Of a DNA stretch of 64,000 nt, positions 33,062-51,800 are shown in pieces. The notes under the pieces are model-generated. The model was not told the DNA's origin, searched no databases, and saw only the letters and a program-made list of their open reading frames with translations. This stretch comes from Mytilus galloprovincialis. Lineage: Eukaryota > Mollusca > Bivalvia > Mytilida > Mytilidae. The translations under genes were made by a program, and so were the position numbers. The stretch spans positions 48,355,535 to 48,419,534 of the forward strand of contig NC_134843.1 in NCBI RefSeq assembly GCF_965363235.1. The letters are read 5' to 3'. Numbering within the stretch: position 1 is the first letter of the stretch; every line of letters begins with the position of its first letter.

Positions 33062-34922
33062 TTCAATCGAAAATACCTCCTTATTTCAAAGACCAGTCTG
33101 TACCAATCATTTCTTATACCTATACCAAACCTATTGCAACTAAAATTTTCAATTACAAACACGTTTTGCAGGATCTCGATATTGACGACTTCAAGTCGTA
33201 ACCTCCTGATTGTACTTGTGCTAGTTCCCAATTCACATATAATCCTGCTGGCCACGTTATTACCGGTAACCTCAACATTGTTAATAACACTTCTCTACGA
33301 AATGTGTTATTGAAAGGTCCGAAATATCGTGAGCCTAAATCCATCAATTGGAAAAACAACTTTAAAATTATGATGGATTCAGTTGAGGATTATGCCAGGC
33401 AATGGGCTTAGCGCGAGAAGGAAGACGTAGACACTCTTTCCGAATGGATTAAGGCAGTGAGGTCGTTGATACAAATCAGAATTAGGAAACTGAATTGGTC
33501 TATCAATGCCCATGCTACGTCAATTTTTAAAGACCCAAATGTTGCAAAACACCTATTCTACCTCTATGACAAATGTGTTGTTGTTCCCGCAGTTAAAGCC
33601 CCAAACAACATCGTTTTTGTATGTAAAACTCATTACATTAACTTCTTGATAAACGAATTAGGTATTGACAATTCACTTGGAAACTCAACATATACCCTCA
33701 CGATACTTACCAAAGAGGAAATCCTGGATAATCATAGGTGTGTTCCTTTGGAATTTCAACCAAAGATGAAGAACTGGATCTGCCATCACTGTATTGGATA
33801 CCTAAACTACATAAGTGTCCTTACAAACAACGGTATATTGCTGGGTCTTCCAAGTGCTCCACGAAACCTCTTTCTAAATTATTAACATCTATTTTATCAG
33901 CAATCAAAGACGGGCTTCAAAGTTATTGTGAAACTGCCTATTCTAGAGGGGGCGTGAATCAGATGTGGATACTTAAAAATTCCAAAGATCTTTTAGAGTA
34001 CATACAATCTAACTCTCTTTCATTTTGTAACAGTATTAAAACATTTGACTTTTCTACTCAGTACACTAGTATTCCACATTCCAAACTAAAAGACGAATTG
34101 AAAGAGTTGGTATTGCTTTGCTTCGTAAAAAAGAATGACCAACGTAGATACAAGTACTAGTATCTTGTCTTAGGGAGGGATAAATCCTACTTTGTAAAGG
34201 ATCACTCTGATTCGAACAAAAAATTCTCTGAGACTGATATTATCAAGATGCTTGATTTCTTGATTGACAATATATTTGTTACGTTCGGAGGACGTGTTTT
34301 TCAACAGACTGTCGGCATTCCAATGGGAACAAACTGTGCCCCTCTACTTGCCCACTTGTTTCTTTATTATTATGAGGCTGACTTCATGCAGGAACTTCTT
34401 AGGAAGAAAGATAAGAAGTTAGCAATATCCTGTAACTCTACTTTTCGCTATATAGATGATGTTCTTTCACTAAATAATTCAAAATTTGGTGACTATGTGG
34501 AACGCATATATCCAATCGAGCTGGAGATAAAGGATACTACAGATACAGTTAAGTCGGCCTCATATCTTGACTTACATCTAGAAATTGACAATGAGGGTCG
34601 GTTGAAAACAAAACTTTACGACAAAAGAGATGATTTCAGCTTTCCAATTGTGAACTTTCCATTTCTAAGTAGCAACATTCCAGCAGCACCTGCATACGGG
34701 GTATATATCTCCCAATTGATACGATATTCCCGTGCTTGCATTTCCTATCATGATTTTCTTGATAGAGGGTTGCTGCTCACAAGGAAGCTATTAAACCAAG
34801 AGTTCCAAATGATGAAGTTGAAATCATCCCTTCGTAAATTTTACGGACGCCATCACGAGTTGGTTGACCGTTATGGAATAACCGTTTCACAAATGATATC
34901 GGATATGTTTCTTACGTCGTAA
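33062..34922 (+). pseudogene. Linker and reverse transcriptase of the Penelope-like element
   Basis: Readable pieces include the CxC linker, KGPKYREP, WIPKLHKCPYKQRYIAGSSK (fingers), MWILKNSKDLL, FDFSTQYTSIPHSKL (first catalytic region), FQQTVGIPMGTNCAPLLAHL and the catalytic FRYIDDVLSLNN (about 34446-34481), then YLDLHLEIDNEGRLKTKLYD and SSLRKFYGRHHELV. YIDD and IPMGTNCAPLLA are typical of PLE/telomerase-related RTs. The frame is split into several pieces. Confidence 0.75.
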
Positions 34923-35230
34923 CTACAATCCCCTTCCCTTTCATGAATGTGACCTACCGAACTAGACTATTTACCGGATTTGTTATCACATAAGCAACAC
35001 GACAGGTGCCGCATGTGGAGCAGGATCTGCTTACCCTTCCGGAGCACCTGAGATCACCCCTAGTTTTTTGGTGGGGTTCGTGTTTTTTATTCTTTAGTTT
35101 TCTATGTTGTGTCGTGTGTGCTGTTGTTTGTTTGTCTTTTTCATTTTTAGCCACGGCGTTGTCAGTTTGTTTTAGATTTATGAGTTTGACTGTCCCTTTG
35201 GTATCTTTCGTCCCTCTTTTACAGCTTGAC

Positions 35231-35945
35231 TGAATTTTTACCTTCCACAATTTTAAAATCAGTTTCAAGTCTGTAGTTTCAAATTCCATTGCTACTATCA
35301 TGCATGCACTGTAATCTCTATAAGAGACTAAGGGAGCTATCATTTGACTTTTATGGGATAAAAGGGAGGATGGGCTAGGATGAAAAATGTTGTCATTTTT
35401 TTTATTTGTAATCTCTGGCCTGCATTTTATTTTTCACTCTATTCGTTCCAGCCGTTTTTTTATCAGTTTATCCTGACCCTTTTTTTAAATTAATTGTCAT
35501 CCTGCCTATTTTTAGGCAAACTTGCTCATCCTAGTTTTTTCTCAGTTTACTTTACTGAACTCCAAAACATAAACGATCTAAAATAATAATAAAAAATACA
35601 AGACTAGCAAAGGCCATAAACTCCCGACTTGTGATAGGCGCAAAAATACCGCGGGGTTTACAATGATTTGTGAGATATCAACCCTTTCCCTATACCTCTG
35701 GTCAATGTAGAATGAAGAAACACACAGCAATACGCACAGTACTGAGCGAATTAATATAGTTACAAAAATATACCAGTCTTAGTGACCTGACAACAGTTTC
35801 GTTACTAAGGCCCTTCTGAATAAGTCTGTTTAAAGGTATGGTTAGCTTTTGAGGTGAATGTCGTAATTTTTGTGCGTTGTTGAAAGAATATGTCCATATG
35901 ATTGATTGGATGTGAAATACCTGATGTATAATCTTCGTACGGTCG
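35231..35945. other. Intergenic DNA with short repeat scraps
   Basis: No gene recognised. A short CTTGTGATAGGCGCAAAAAT phrase near 35628 resembles part of the repeat at 25205. The T-rich stretch at 35394-35545 is low complexity. Confidence 0.3.
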
Positions 35946-36655
35946 GAATATTATACAATTACTGTCTTTTGATGAGGTAAATATGCGGTTTTATTGACTT
36001 TTGAAAAAATGATATTCACTGAGGCCGACGGCCGAAGTGAATATCAGTTTTTCAAAAGTCAATAAAACCCCATATTTACCGAAACAAAAGACAGTAATTG
36101 TTTTATTCCATAGTCCGAGAGAAGAAAATGTATCTAATGACAAACATATACCTTTTTTTTTTACATGAAACATTTTACCATAACGTTGCATGTAAAAGCG
36201 CGTGACGTTTAGCGCGGTGAATAACACTTTCTCAGGTGAATATGCTTTTTTTATTCAAAATCCAATTCATATAGAGAAACCTACTAAAATAATACTAATA
36301 TGGAATAATATACAATTACTGTCTTTTGATGAGGTAAATATGCGGTTTTATTGACTTTTGAAAAAATGATATTCACTGAGGCCGACGGCCGAAGTGAATA
36401 TCAGTTTTTCAAAAGTCAATAAAACCCCATATTTAACGAAACAAAAGACAGTAATTGTTTTATTCCATAGTCCGAGAGAAGAAAATGTATCTAATGACAA
36501 ACATATACCTTTTTTTTTTACATGAAACATTTTACCATAACGTTGCATGTAAAAGCGCGTGACGTTTAGCGCGGTGAATAACACTTTCTCAGGTGAATAT
36601 GCTTTTTTATTCAAAATCCAATATTCATATAGAGAAACCTACTAAAATAATACTA
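35946..36655. repeat. Tandem duplication of a 355-bp unit, each with a 164-bp palindrome
   Basis: Each unit opens with a near-perfect palindrome (35946-36109 and 36301-36464). The arms contain ACAATTACTGTCTTTTG, TTTTATTGACTTTTGAAAAA and GATATTCACT, closing on a GGCCGACGGCC core. About 190 bp of shared non-palindromic DNA follows (AAGCGCGTGACGTTTAGCGC). The two units differ by only a few bases and small indels, so the duplication is recent. Confidence 0.85.
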
Positions 36656-37020
36656 ATATGGAATAATGATTTATATTCAGTTTACGAATGATGTCTTTGT
36701 ACCGATGATAAAATTTAGTAAATGTTTTGACTAGTTTCTGATATCGAAAACTCGGGACAGTGGTGTAATAATTTTAAATGTTGGTATATAAAATCGTGTA
36801 TTGATTTTCCCGGAAAATATACGTCTTTACCGTCGTACATTTTGTTATTATTTATGACCTGCCTTGTCAAACAAGAAAATCATTATTATCTTGATATTTT
36901 TTAAATGAAATGAGTTTTGCTTTTTCTAAAAATGAATATAAAATAAACTTTAAGAATTTATTATTTGTTATTCATCAATAACATTTTCGGAATATATTTA
37001 CTGCAGACACTAAAAACAAA
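36656..37020 (+). promoter_or_regulatory. Presumed PSMB5 promoter and 5' UTR
   Basis: It lies between the tandem palindromes and the PSMB5 start codon. No TATA box or named binding site was identified, so the call rests on position only. Confidence 0.3.
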
Positions 37021-43327
<6,307 letters not shown>

Positions 43328-43480
43328 TCACAGTTGATAATAGACATTAACATTTTAGCTTTTTGGACTGTCCATTAAATGGACCAATTGAATACATATG
43401 TGCAAATCTTGAGGAGAACATTAATTGACATATATTTTGTGATGCTGTATGAGTCAAAAGTGCTAAAATCATCTTTGTTA

Positions 43481-43486
43481 AATAAA
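43481..43486 (+). promoter_or_regulatory. PSMB5 polyadenylation signal
   Basis: AATAAA occurs about 155 nt after the PSMB5 stop codon; no earlier AATAAA is seen in the 3' UTR. Confidence 0.6.
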
Positions 43487-43892
43487 TGTTGAAACATTTT
43501 GTTCTTAAGTGTGATTTTTATTTATGTTCAATTTAAAAAAAAAAAAAACCCTGATATTTCAGCTACATTTTGTGTTGCCATCAAATCTCGTAAAATAGTC
43601 TAATAATAGCTCTATAATTTTGAAAACTAGATGAGCAGTATCTCATTCATCAAATAATTGATCTTTTGGCTGGAACTTTGAACATTAAATTATTTCAATG
43701 TTTAATCTCCTGTCAAGAATAACCACTGCCTGGGGAATCAATTATCATCAAAATCTGTTTTATGGACCAGCATCTGAACTGTCAGACAAAACAATCAAAA
43801 CTTTATATTTGACCAATAAACCATGAGGTTATGGTTAGTTGAACCATGTCAGACCGATATGTATACCTTCAATCATTCCATACACCAAATAT

Positions 43893-44437
43893 AATTCTAA
43901 TGCAATTATTTTGTATCAATGGTTCTGATTGGATGACAGTTGGCGTAAAATTCTCTATCTCCTTGTCTGTAACTAAGGAAGCCGACATTTTGAATTGCTG
44001 AATGTATTGACATGTAATTTCTACAATAATAAACCAAAAAACTCACTTGTAGCTAAAATTCTTCTTTTTATCAAATTTTATTACTTTTTGAAGCGGCACA
44101 AAAGCCAGCAAACGTCCGGTGTTTATGTTTGACGCCGGAAGCATACCTATGACGTCACCTAGTGTAGGGACCAAAGAAGATAACATATTTTCGCGGAATT
44201 TTCTTAAAGAAGATTTTACATTGAAATAATGATTTAAATTTTATTATGAACTTGTTTTGCATTAGAATAGAGATAACTGTATTGTATTTGAAGCTTTGCG
44301 GACGTCCATCGGTAGTTTTACTGTCGCAAATACCCGTTTACCTGTCTCCGCTCCGCGTCGCCAGGTAAACTAAATTTGCGACAGTAAAACTACAGATGGA
44401 CGTCCTTAAAGCTTCAAATACAATACAGTTATCTCTT
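43893..44437. mobile_element. 545-bp foldback element inside the satellite
   Basis: ATTCTAATGCAA near the left end is matched by TTGCATTAGAAT at about 44258. The last 170 bp form a long hairpin with arms containing ACAGTAAAACTAC, GGACGTCC and AAGCTTCAAATACAATACAG. TAATT borders both sides and may be the target duplication. The satellite is continuous across it. Confidence 0.65.
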
Positions 44438-44635
44438 AATTGATCTATTGCTTATAGTATCTAGTAAACAGGCAATACCATGAACACATTCATGTTGACC
44501 TTATAACCATGAAAATGAAGTCACAGTCACATGAAACTTCTAGCCAGTCAAATATTTGCACAGTACAACCATTCTGTACACCAAATAAAAGTGGCCTTAT
44601 TGGCTATAGCAACTGAGATAAACACCAAATCACAA

Positions 44636-46609
44636 ACCAGATGCTCCGCAGGGCGTAGCTTTATACGACCGCAGAGGTTGAACCCTGAACAGTTGGGGCA
44701 AGTATGGACACAACATTCAAGCTGGATTCAGCTCTAAATTTGGATTGTGATTAAATAGTTGACACAGCATAGGTTTCTGACACAGAATGAATGTGTTCTA
44801 ATGAACTTAAAATTTTTGTTTTCTCTTAGAGCAATTCACTATGCTGTTGAATATTAATCCTCTCAAAAAAATGTTTGAAGAAATTTTCTTTTTTATTTAT
44901 GAAATTTCAAATGAGAAAAATTGAGCCCAATTTTTTTAATCACATTCCCCTTTCCCTAATTCCAAAACTAATCTCAATTAAAATTTCTAATGGAGTTTGC
45001 AACAATAACTACTCATTTAAATACATCATAAAATATTAAGATGTAAAAAAACTGCTTGTTATCACTGAATGGTAAAGATTATTTTAATTTATCAGTTGGT
45101 AGTAAAAAGTGAATATACATTGTATATTGTATATAACAAAGATTTAAGTTGATTCTGGACAAAGAAAGATAACTCCAATTAAAAAAAATCTTGCTATTGC
45201 ACAATATTTTGCAATTAGTTATTTCTTGCTTACTATTCTGGACAAAGAAAGATAACTCTAATTAAAAAAAAATTTGCTATTTCACAATATTGTGCAATTA
45301 GATATTTCTTGCCATTGCGCAATACTGTGCAATTGAAAAGACTTGCTATTGCACAATACTTAATATAATAATTTTGGATCCTGATTTGGACCAACTTGAA
45401 AACTGGGCCCATAATAAAAAATCTAAGTACATTTTTGGATTCAGCATTTCAAAGAACCCCAAGATTTCAATTTTTGTTAAAATCAGACTAAGTTTAATTT
45501 TGGACCCTTTGGACTTTAGTGTAGACCAATTTGAAAACAGGACCAAAAATGAAGAATCTACATACACAGTTAGATTTGGTATATCAAAGAACCCCATTTA
45601 TTCAATTTTTGATGAAATCAAACAAAGTTTAATTTTGGACCCCGATTTGGACCAACTTGAAAACTGGGCCAATAATCAAGAATCTAAGTACATTTTTAGA
45701 TTCAGCATATCAAAGAACCTAACTGATTCATTTTTTGTCAAAATCAAACTAAGTTTAATTTTGGACCCTTTGGACCTTAATGTAGACCAATTTGAAAACC
45801 GGACCAAAGGTTAAGAATCTACATACACAGTCATGACAGTTAGATTCGGCATATCAAAGAACCCCAATTATTCAATTTTGATGAAATCAAACAAAGTTTA
45901 ATTTTGGACCCTTTGGGCCCCTTATTCTATTGGGACCAAAACTCTTAAAATCAATACCAACCTTCCTTTTATGGTCATAAACCTTGTGTTTAAATTTCAT
46001 AGATTTCTATTTACTTATACTAACGTTATGGTGCGAAAACCAAGAAAAATGCTTATTTGGGTCCCTTTTTGGCCCCTAATTCCTAAACTGTTGGGACCTA
46101 AACTCCCAAAATCAATACCAACCTTCCTTTTGTAGTCATTAACATTGTATTTAAATTTCATTGATTTCTATTTACTTAAACTAAAGTTATTGTGCGAAAA
46201 CCAAGAATAATGCTTATTTGGGCCCTTTTTTGGCCCCTAATTCCTAAACTGTTGAAACCAAAACTCCCAAAATCAATCCCAACCGTTCTTTTGTGGTCAT
46301 AAACCTTGTGTCAAAATTTCATAGATTTCTATTAACTTAAACTAAAGTTATAGTGCGAAAACCAAGAAAATGCTTATTTGGGCCCTTTTTGGCCCCTAAT
46401 TCCTAAAATGTTGGGACCAAAACTCCCAAAATCAATACCAACCTTCCTTTTGTGGTCATAAACCTTGTGTTAAAATTTCATAGATTTCCATTCACTTTTA
46501 CTAAAGTTAGAGTGCGAAACTAAAAGTATTCGGACGCAGGACGACGACGCAGACGCCAACGTGATAGCAATATACGACGAAAAATTTTTCAAATTTTGCG
46601 GTCGTATAA
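44636..46609 (+). mobile_element. TATACGACCGCA element, full copy 1 (about 1.97 kb)
   Basis: It starts CCAGATGCTCCGCAGGGCG, with TTTATACGACCGCA 24 nt in, and ends TGCGGTCGTATAA, so a 13-14-bp inverted motif marks both ends. Inside, in order: a unique head with TTGAACCCTGAACAGTTGGG; a short array of TTGCTATTGCACAATA dyads (45190-45360); two long units with TTTGGACCTTAATGTAGACC and GGCATATCAAAGAACCCC; four tandem units of about 175 bp (TGGCCCCTAATTCCTAAACT, GTGCGAAAACCAAGAA); and a GACGACGACG stretch. There is no coding capacity beyond chance frames. A-runs border it. Confidence 0.75.
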
Positions 46610-47060
46610 AAACTAAACATTATTCAATTTGACTACATTATCTATGATCACTGTGCTTGTTCTATCACTAAAAGTATATGATAAAACAGGTAAAACCATG
46701 AACACTTCATTGACCTATGAAACATTAAAATAAAATTAAGGTCCTAAGATCTCTGCAAGACAAACATGAACACATAGTGTCACATACCAATCATACCATA
46801 TACCAAATATAGGTAGCCTATTTGTTATAGCATTTGGAAAACCTTCATTATAATGAAGAAATTCATATGCCATAAAAATTAGATAAATTAGATTAGTCGG
46901 ATAACCACCACCAGTCAGACATGTACACTTTACAATTATTCCATACACCAAATACTATTCAGAGGTTGCTTATAGTAATTGATAAATGGACAAACTATGA
47001 AAACTTTGATTTGACCAATTAACCATGATAATGAGGCCACATTTAAAAGAATGTATGTTT

Positions 47061-48863
47061 TGCTACCCCCTGGTTTACCCTTTGTAAACAGACCAGGAAG
47101 GCAGGTTATCTTTTTTTTTTAAATTTACTGGATGCCATGGCATGGTCGCATCAATGAATTGATTTGTCCAGTCAAGGCTACTTATTAGTTGTTTGTGCTC
47201 AATTTGCATGTATTTATTAAGATTATCAATTATGTTGCTTTCAAGCACTTCAAAAATGGAAACAACTTATTTTCAGAATAAAAATAATTTTGATTCTTTT
47301 TGTGGAAAATAATTTTCTGACCCGAGGTCATGGTCGGATGATACCATTCAAAAATCACTATAACACCTTTTAAATGCCTTTACAATGGATCTAGAATACA
47401 TCTTTACTAGCACTAGCTATGAGCTAAATTATTTTACCAGTTGATCAGTTTGTAGACATGGAATCAAACTGCAATCTTGGTAAAACATATAGGTAATTGG
47501 TATTGTAAAAGCCTTTAATATCAGCACAAAAACATTGATACAGAATATAGAGTCAATATATATCAACAACTTTGTTGAACTTACACTGAATGTTATGAAA
47601 CTTGGATAGAAGCTTCTTCTTGACCAAGAAATAGCATATGAAAAAAATGATTTTGAAAAAAAAATATTGTATTTCCCCAATAAGTAGACTTTGTTTTTGG
47701 CAATCAACACACATAGAACAAACAATTCAAGGCAATGAAATCATGGTAAATATTTACTTACCGAGTGGTTCCAAAATTCACTTAAAAAGCATCTGAAACT
47801 TTATAAGACCATACTAACAGTGTAGCTAATAGGACTTCTGCATCTAAAGCTTCAAGTATATACATCAACTCAGCTACTTTAAATTAAATTTTTTTTTGTG
47901 CACTATTAATGCGATTGTTGAAATATAGACAATAATGTAAGATAAAGTATGGTGATTTAACGTGCTACATCTGCTCCATTTTCTATTCATTGTTAGTTGT
48001 TCAGTACCATATCTTCTTATTTAATGAAAACAAGAATGGGTCCATTATACAGGGATGCCCAACCCGCACTTTTATTTTTCTATGTTCAGTGAATCCTCAA
48101 GTTGGGGTCATAACACTAACTTGGTATTCAAATTAGAAATATCATATAAAAGGGAACATGTTTACTAACTTCAAGTTGATTGGGCTTAAAATTCATCAAA
48201 AACTGTCTTGACCAAAAACTTAAACCTGAAGCGGGACAGACGTATGAACAAACAGACAGACGGAAGAACTATGGACACAGAGAATAAAAAACATAATGCC
48301 CATAAGAGAGGGGCATAAAAATCAATAGCTACATTTAGCCTATGATATATCGGCACAGCAGTGTTTACCCTCCACAGCTTGCAATCTTGAAATATTGATT
48401 ATACCTTATAAGCGTTTCTTCATTTTCCTGTACTGTTTTATATATAGACATTGTTTAAGATTGTATGCTGCTCTCTATATAAAAAAATATGGTATGGTTG
48501 CCAATGAGACAACTCTCCAATAGAGACCAAATGATGTAGAAGTAAACAATAGACCACTGTACAGACTTCAACAATGAGCAAAATCCATATTGTATAGTGA
48601 AAACCTATAGTACCTCTTATTGCTTTTTTATCATTTGGAAGCGGTTTCAATGACAGTCCACATCTTTTTATTTATGTTTCTGGTATTTTTCATATTTCTG
48701 GTATTAGAAAAAACAATCTAGAAAAACAGCAGCCCAAGTGCTGTACCACAAAAGATAAAAATATTTACTAATTTGCAACAATATTTAATAAAAAAAACAT
48801 GTAAAATAATACAAATCAAACATATTCATTGCACTCTTCCCAGTAAAAAAGGTAAACAAGTAA
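47061..48863. other. Region between convergent PSMB5 and ankyrin genes, with repeat scraps
   Basis: Repeat scraps occur at 48120-48310 (TTCAAGTTGAT, GACAGACGTATGAACAAACA; family of 20000-20280) and 48486-48610 (GCCAATGAGACAACTCTCCA; family of 40905). The rest is AT-rich. The 3' UTR of the ankyrin gene, on the minus strand, must lie just left of 48864; TTTATT at about 48670 would be an AATAAA signal on that strand. Confidence 0.4.
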
Positions 48864-51800
48864 TTATAAAATATTGCAAGACGATGAGTTAATTTCATCT
48901 CTATCATCGTCTGAAGATTCATCTGAATCATCCTCATAATCTATACAACCATTGGTTTGATCTGCATAATTTTGATTAGGTCCGTCACTACTATACATCT
49001 CTCTGTGATTGGTTGTATTCATGAGAGGCTGTCTGCCAACCAATAATGATTGACTTTCATGATGATGATGATGATGATGATGATTACTGTTGTGGGAGTG
49101 GCCTATTGGGTTAAGTTCAACAGCTAGCCTTTCTGCCATGTGAACTGGTAAATGTTTGTGTTGTGAATGAGCACAGTCAATGAGGTAGCCAACAACAGGC
49201 ATTTGTAATCTGACTGACCATGGATCTGGCTCTGGTGTTTCTAATTCCTGGAGAGAGAAAAAAAAAAAACAATGTTATTTAATAAGGGCTACAAATGAAA
49301 TGAGTTGTGCTCTATTACATGTAAATATCGCTGCAAAGCTATAATAATGAAAATATATAAACATGAGCAAGATGTCTATTTATGTTTAATTTCTAGTCAT
49401 GTAAATAGTTTATTTGAAGGATTAATCCTTGGTGCTCGTCTGCCATATCAATCATTTATAATACCATTCAATATACTTTCATAATCGGTCCAGCTTGAAC
49501 TATCATAAAGTACAAGATATTCTAGCTTTATGCTTTTAGAAGCAACTTCATATATAATATGTAAATTATATCTATCATGATAAAATAAAGGATGCTTGGT
49601 TAAGTTAGAGGTGACTGTTTTCAGCAAACTATTGTTGAAATGTTTAAGTTATATAACACAGGGTGGAAGTTTCTATATATGAGTGTAAAAATGTTGAACT
49701 TCAACAAATGTATTGCAATTGAAGAATCCCATTTCTCTGATGATTTCAGAAATTATATGGTTAAAAATGACATCCTTTTTAGTGAAAAAAATATATTTTT
49801 ACATTTACATTAAGATTTTATTTTGAATGGTTGCTGTCATACTAGTTTTTGCAATTTGCATCTTCTAATTTTGGATTACATGCCATTAAAATAAAAATAA
49901 AACAAAAAGAAAAAACACCAAAAGTTACAACCATAAAGAGATGATAGTTTGTTAAAAAAACAGGCAGTGAGACATGAACATTTAGGAAACTTAAAAACAA
50001 CAGAATCATGAACGTATATGATGTTATAATTTTGACATAGTTTTTCAAGAAAATGTTGAAATTAGGACAGTGACAAATTATTCTACTAAAAGGTATATGA
50101 TTTTTTTTTATTCCCCTCTTTAAAAAGACCTCTGGTAAAGAGATGACTTGCCTGCAACAACTGATAATGAAGTAAATCTCTCATCTGTGGAAGTTCTTGT
50201 CTATCTTTAAATGCTAATGGTGATCTACCATCCTGTAATAAATAGTATAACTTTCTATGAGTTGATATTTGTTATAAAATTCAATATTGTGAAGCAGGTA
50301 TAACTTTATGCAATTAATTTCACTTCAAATCTCCTCTGTCTGAAGGACTAGATGCTACATTTTTGGGGGATCAACTTGCAATCTCATTAATGTTTAGAAT
50401 AAGCTTTAAGAAGGCATAGACCAAAACTTAGCAGGAATATGTCTTTTTGTAGTAGACTTCTTCACAATAAGGCATTTTGCTTCAATTTATACATTAATGT
50501 CTGATCAATAGGCTAATAGCTAATAGGCTCAAATTTGTGATGATCTTTGGATATTTTACACTTTTGTGGTAGCTGTTCTGTTGAAATTTGGCTACTACAC
50601 AGATAATTTTTTCATCAATAGAAACTTTCCCTGAATTCATGCCAGGCTACACTCTCATAATGCATACAATTTTGTTTGGTAATGAATGATGCCCTACAGC
50701 AAATAAATTTGAAGAAAAGGATTAAATGTCTTTCTCAATCATGTGACAGTTTAAACCAGATGCTCCGCAGGGCGTAGCTTTATACGACCGCAGAGGTTGA
50801 ACCCTGAACGGTTGGGGCAAGTATGGACACAACATTCAAGCTGGATTCAGCTCTAAATTTGGATTGTGATTAAATAGTTGACACAGCATAGGTTTCTGAC
50901 ACAGAATGAATGTGTTCTAATGAACTTAAAATTTTTGTTTTCTCTTAGAGCAATTCACTATGCTGTTGAATATTAATCCTCTCAAAAAAATGTTTGAAGA
51001 AATTTTCTTTTTTATTTATGAAATTTCAAATGAGAAAAATTGAACCCAATTTTTTTAATCACATCCCCCTTTCCCTTATTCCAAAACTAATCTCAATTAA
51101 AATTTCTAATGGAGTTTGCAACAATAACTACTCATTTAAATACATCATAAAATATTAAGATGTAAAAAAAACTGCTTGTTATCACTGAATGGTAAAGATT
51201 ATTTTAATTTATCAGTTGGTAGTAAAAAGTGAATATACATTGTATATTGTATATAACAAAGATTTAAGTTGATTCTGGACAAAGAAAGATAACTCCAATT
51301 AAAAAAAAATCTTGCTATTGCACAATATTTTGCAATTAGATATTTCTTGCTTACTATTCTGGACAAAGAAAGATAACTCTAATTAAAAAAAAATTTGCTA
51401 TTTCACAATATTGTGCAATTAGATATTTCTTGCCATTGCGCAATACTGTGCAATTGAAAAGACTTGCTATTGCACAATACTTAATATAATAATTTTAGAT
51501 CCTGATTTGGACCAACTTGAAAACTGGGCCCATAATAAAAAATCTAAGTACATTTTTGGATTCAGCATATCAAAGAACCCCAAGATTTCAATTTTTGTTA
51601 AAATCAGACTAAGTTTAATTTTGGACCCTTTGGACTTTAGTGTAGACCAATTTGAAAACAGGACCAAAAATGAAGAATCTACATACACAGTTAGATTTGG
51701 TATATCAAAGAACCCCATTTATTAAATTTTTGATGAAATCAAACAAAGTTTAATTTTGGACCCCGATTTGGACCAACTTGAAAATTGGGCCAATAATCAA

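Larger units (their letters stand above)
32170..35230 (+). mobile_element. Penelope-like retroelement, Naiad-type (N-terminal GIY-YIG), broken
   Basis: From 5' to 3': a GIY-YIG-type endonuclease segment (32446-32922), an inserted short repeat (32917-33058), a linker with a CxC motif (PDCTCASS, near 33204-33227), and a reverse transcriptase ending at 34922, followed by a 3' region with GGCGTTGTCAG and GTCCCTTTGGTATCTTTCG that I recognise from many mussel copies. Canonical Penelopes carry the endonuclease after the RT. An upstream endonuclease joined by a CxC linker is the published hallmark of the Naiad clade in invertebrates. The reading frame is interrupted in several places and the copy is dead. 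The 5' boundary is approximate. Confidence 0.75.
43789..47060 (+). repeat. Second ~150-bp satellite array, interrupted by two insertions
   Basis: Satellite units (ACCAATAAACCATGAGG, TTCCATACACCAAATATA, TTGCTTATAGTATCTAG) occupy 43789-43892, 44438-44635 and 46610-47060. The text is cut at 43893 and at 44636 by a foldback and by a 2-kb element, and resumes in register after each. Confidence 0.7.

Noticed and set aside
34954-35343. Frames on both strands after the Penelope-like RT
   Set aside because: They lie in the 3' non-coding end of the element, a sequence repeated widely in mussels.
45374-45814. 146-codon frame with repeated DPLDFSVDQFENRTK phrases
   Set aside because: It is tandem-repeat sequence of the TATACGACCGCA element; the other copies have stops in this frame and no domain is present.
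48864-49202. Reading the last ankyrin-gene exon as a separate 112-residue gene starting MPVVGYLID
   Set aside because: A good acceptor at 49248 and an open phase-0 extension joining upstream exons show it is a terminal exon, not a stand-alone gene.
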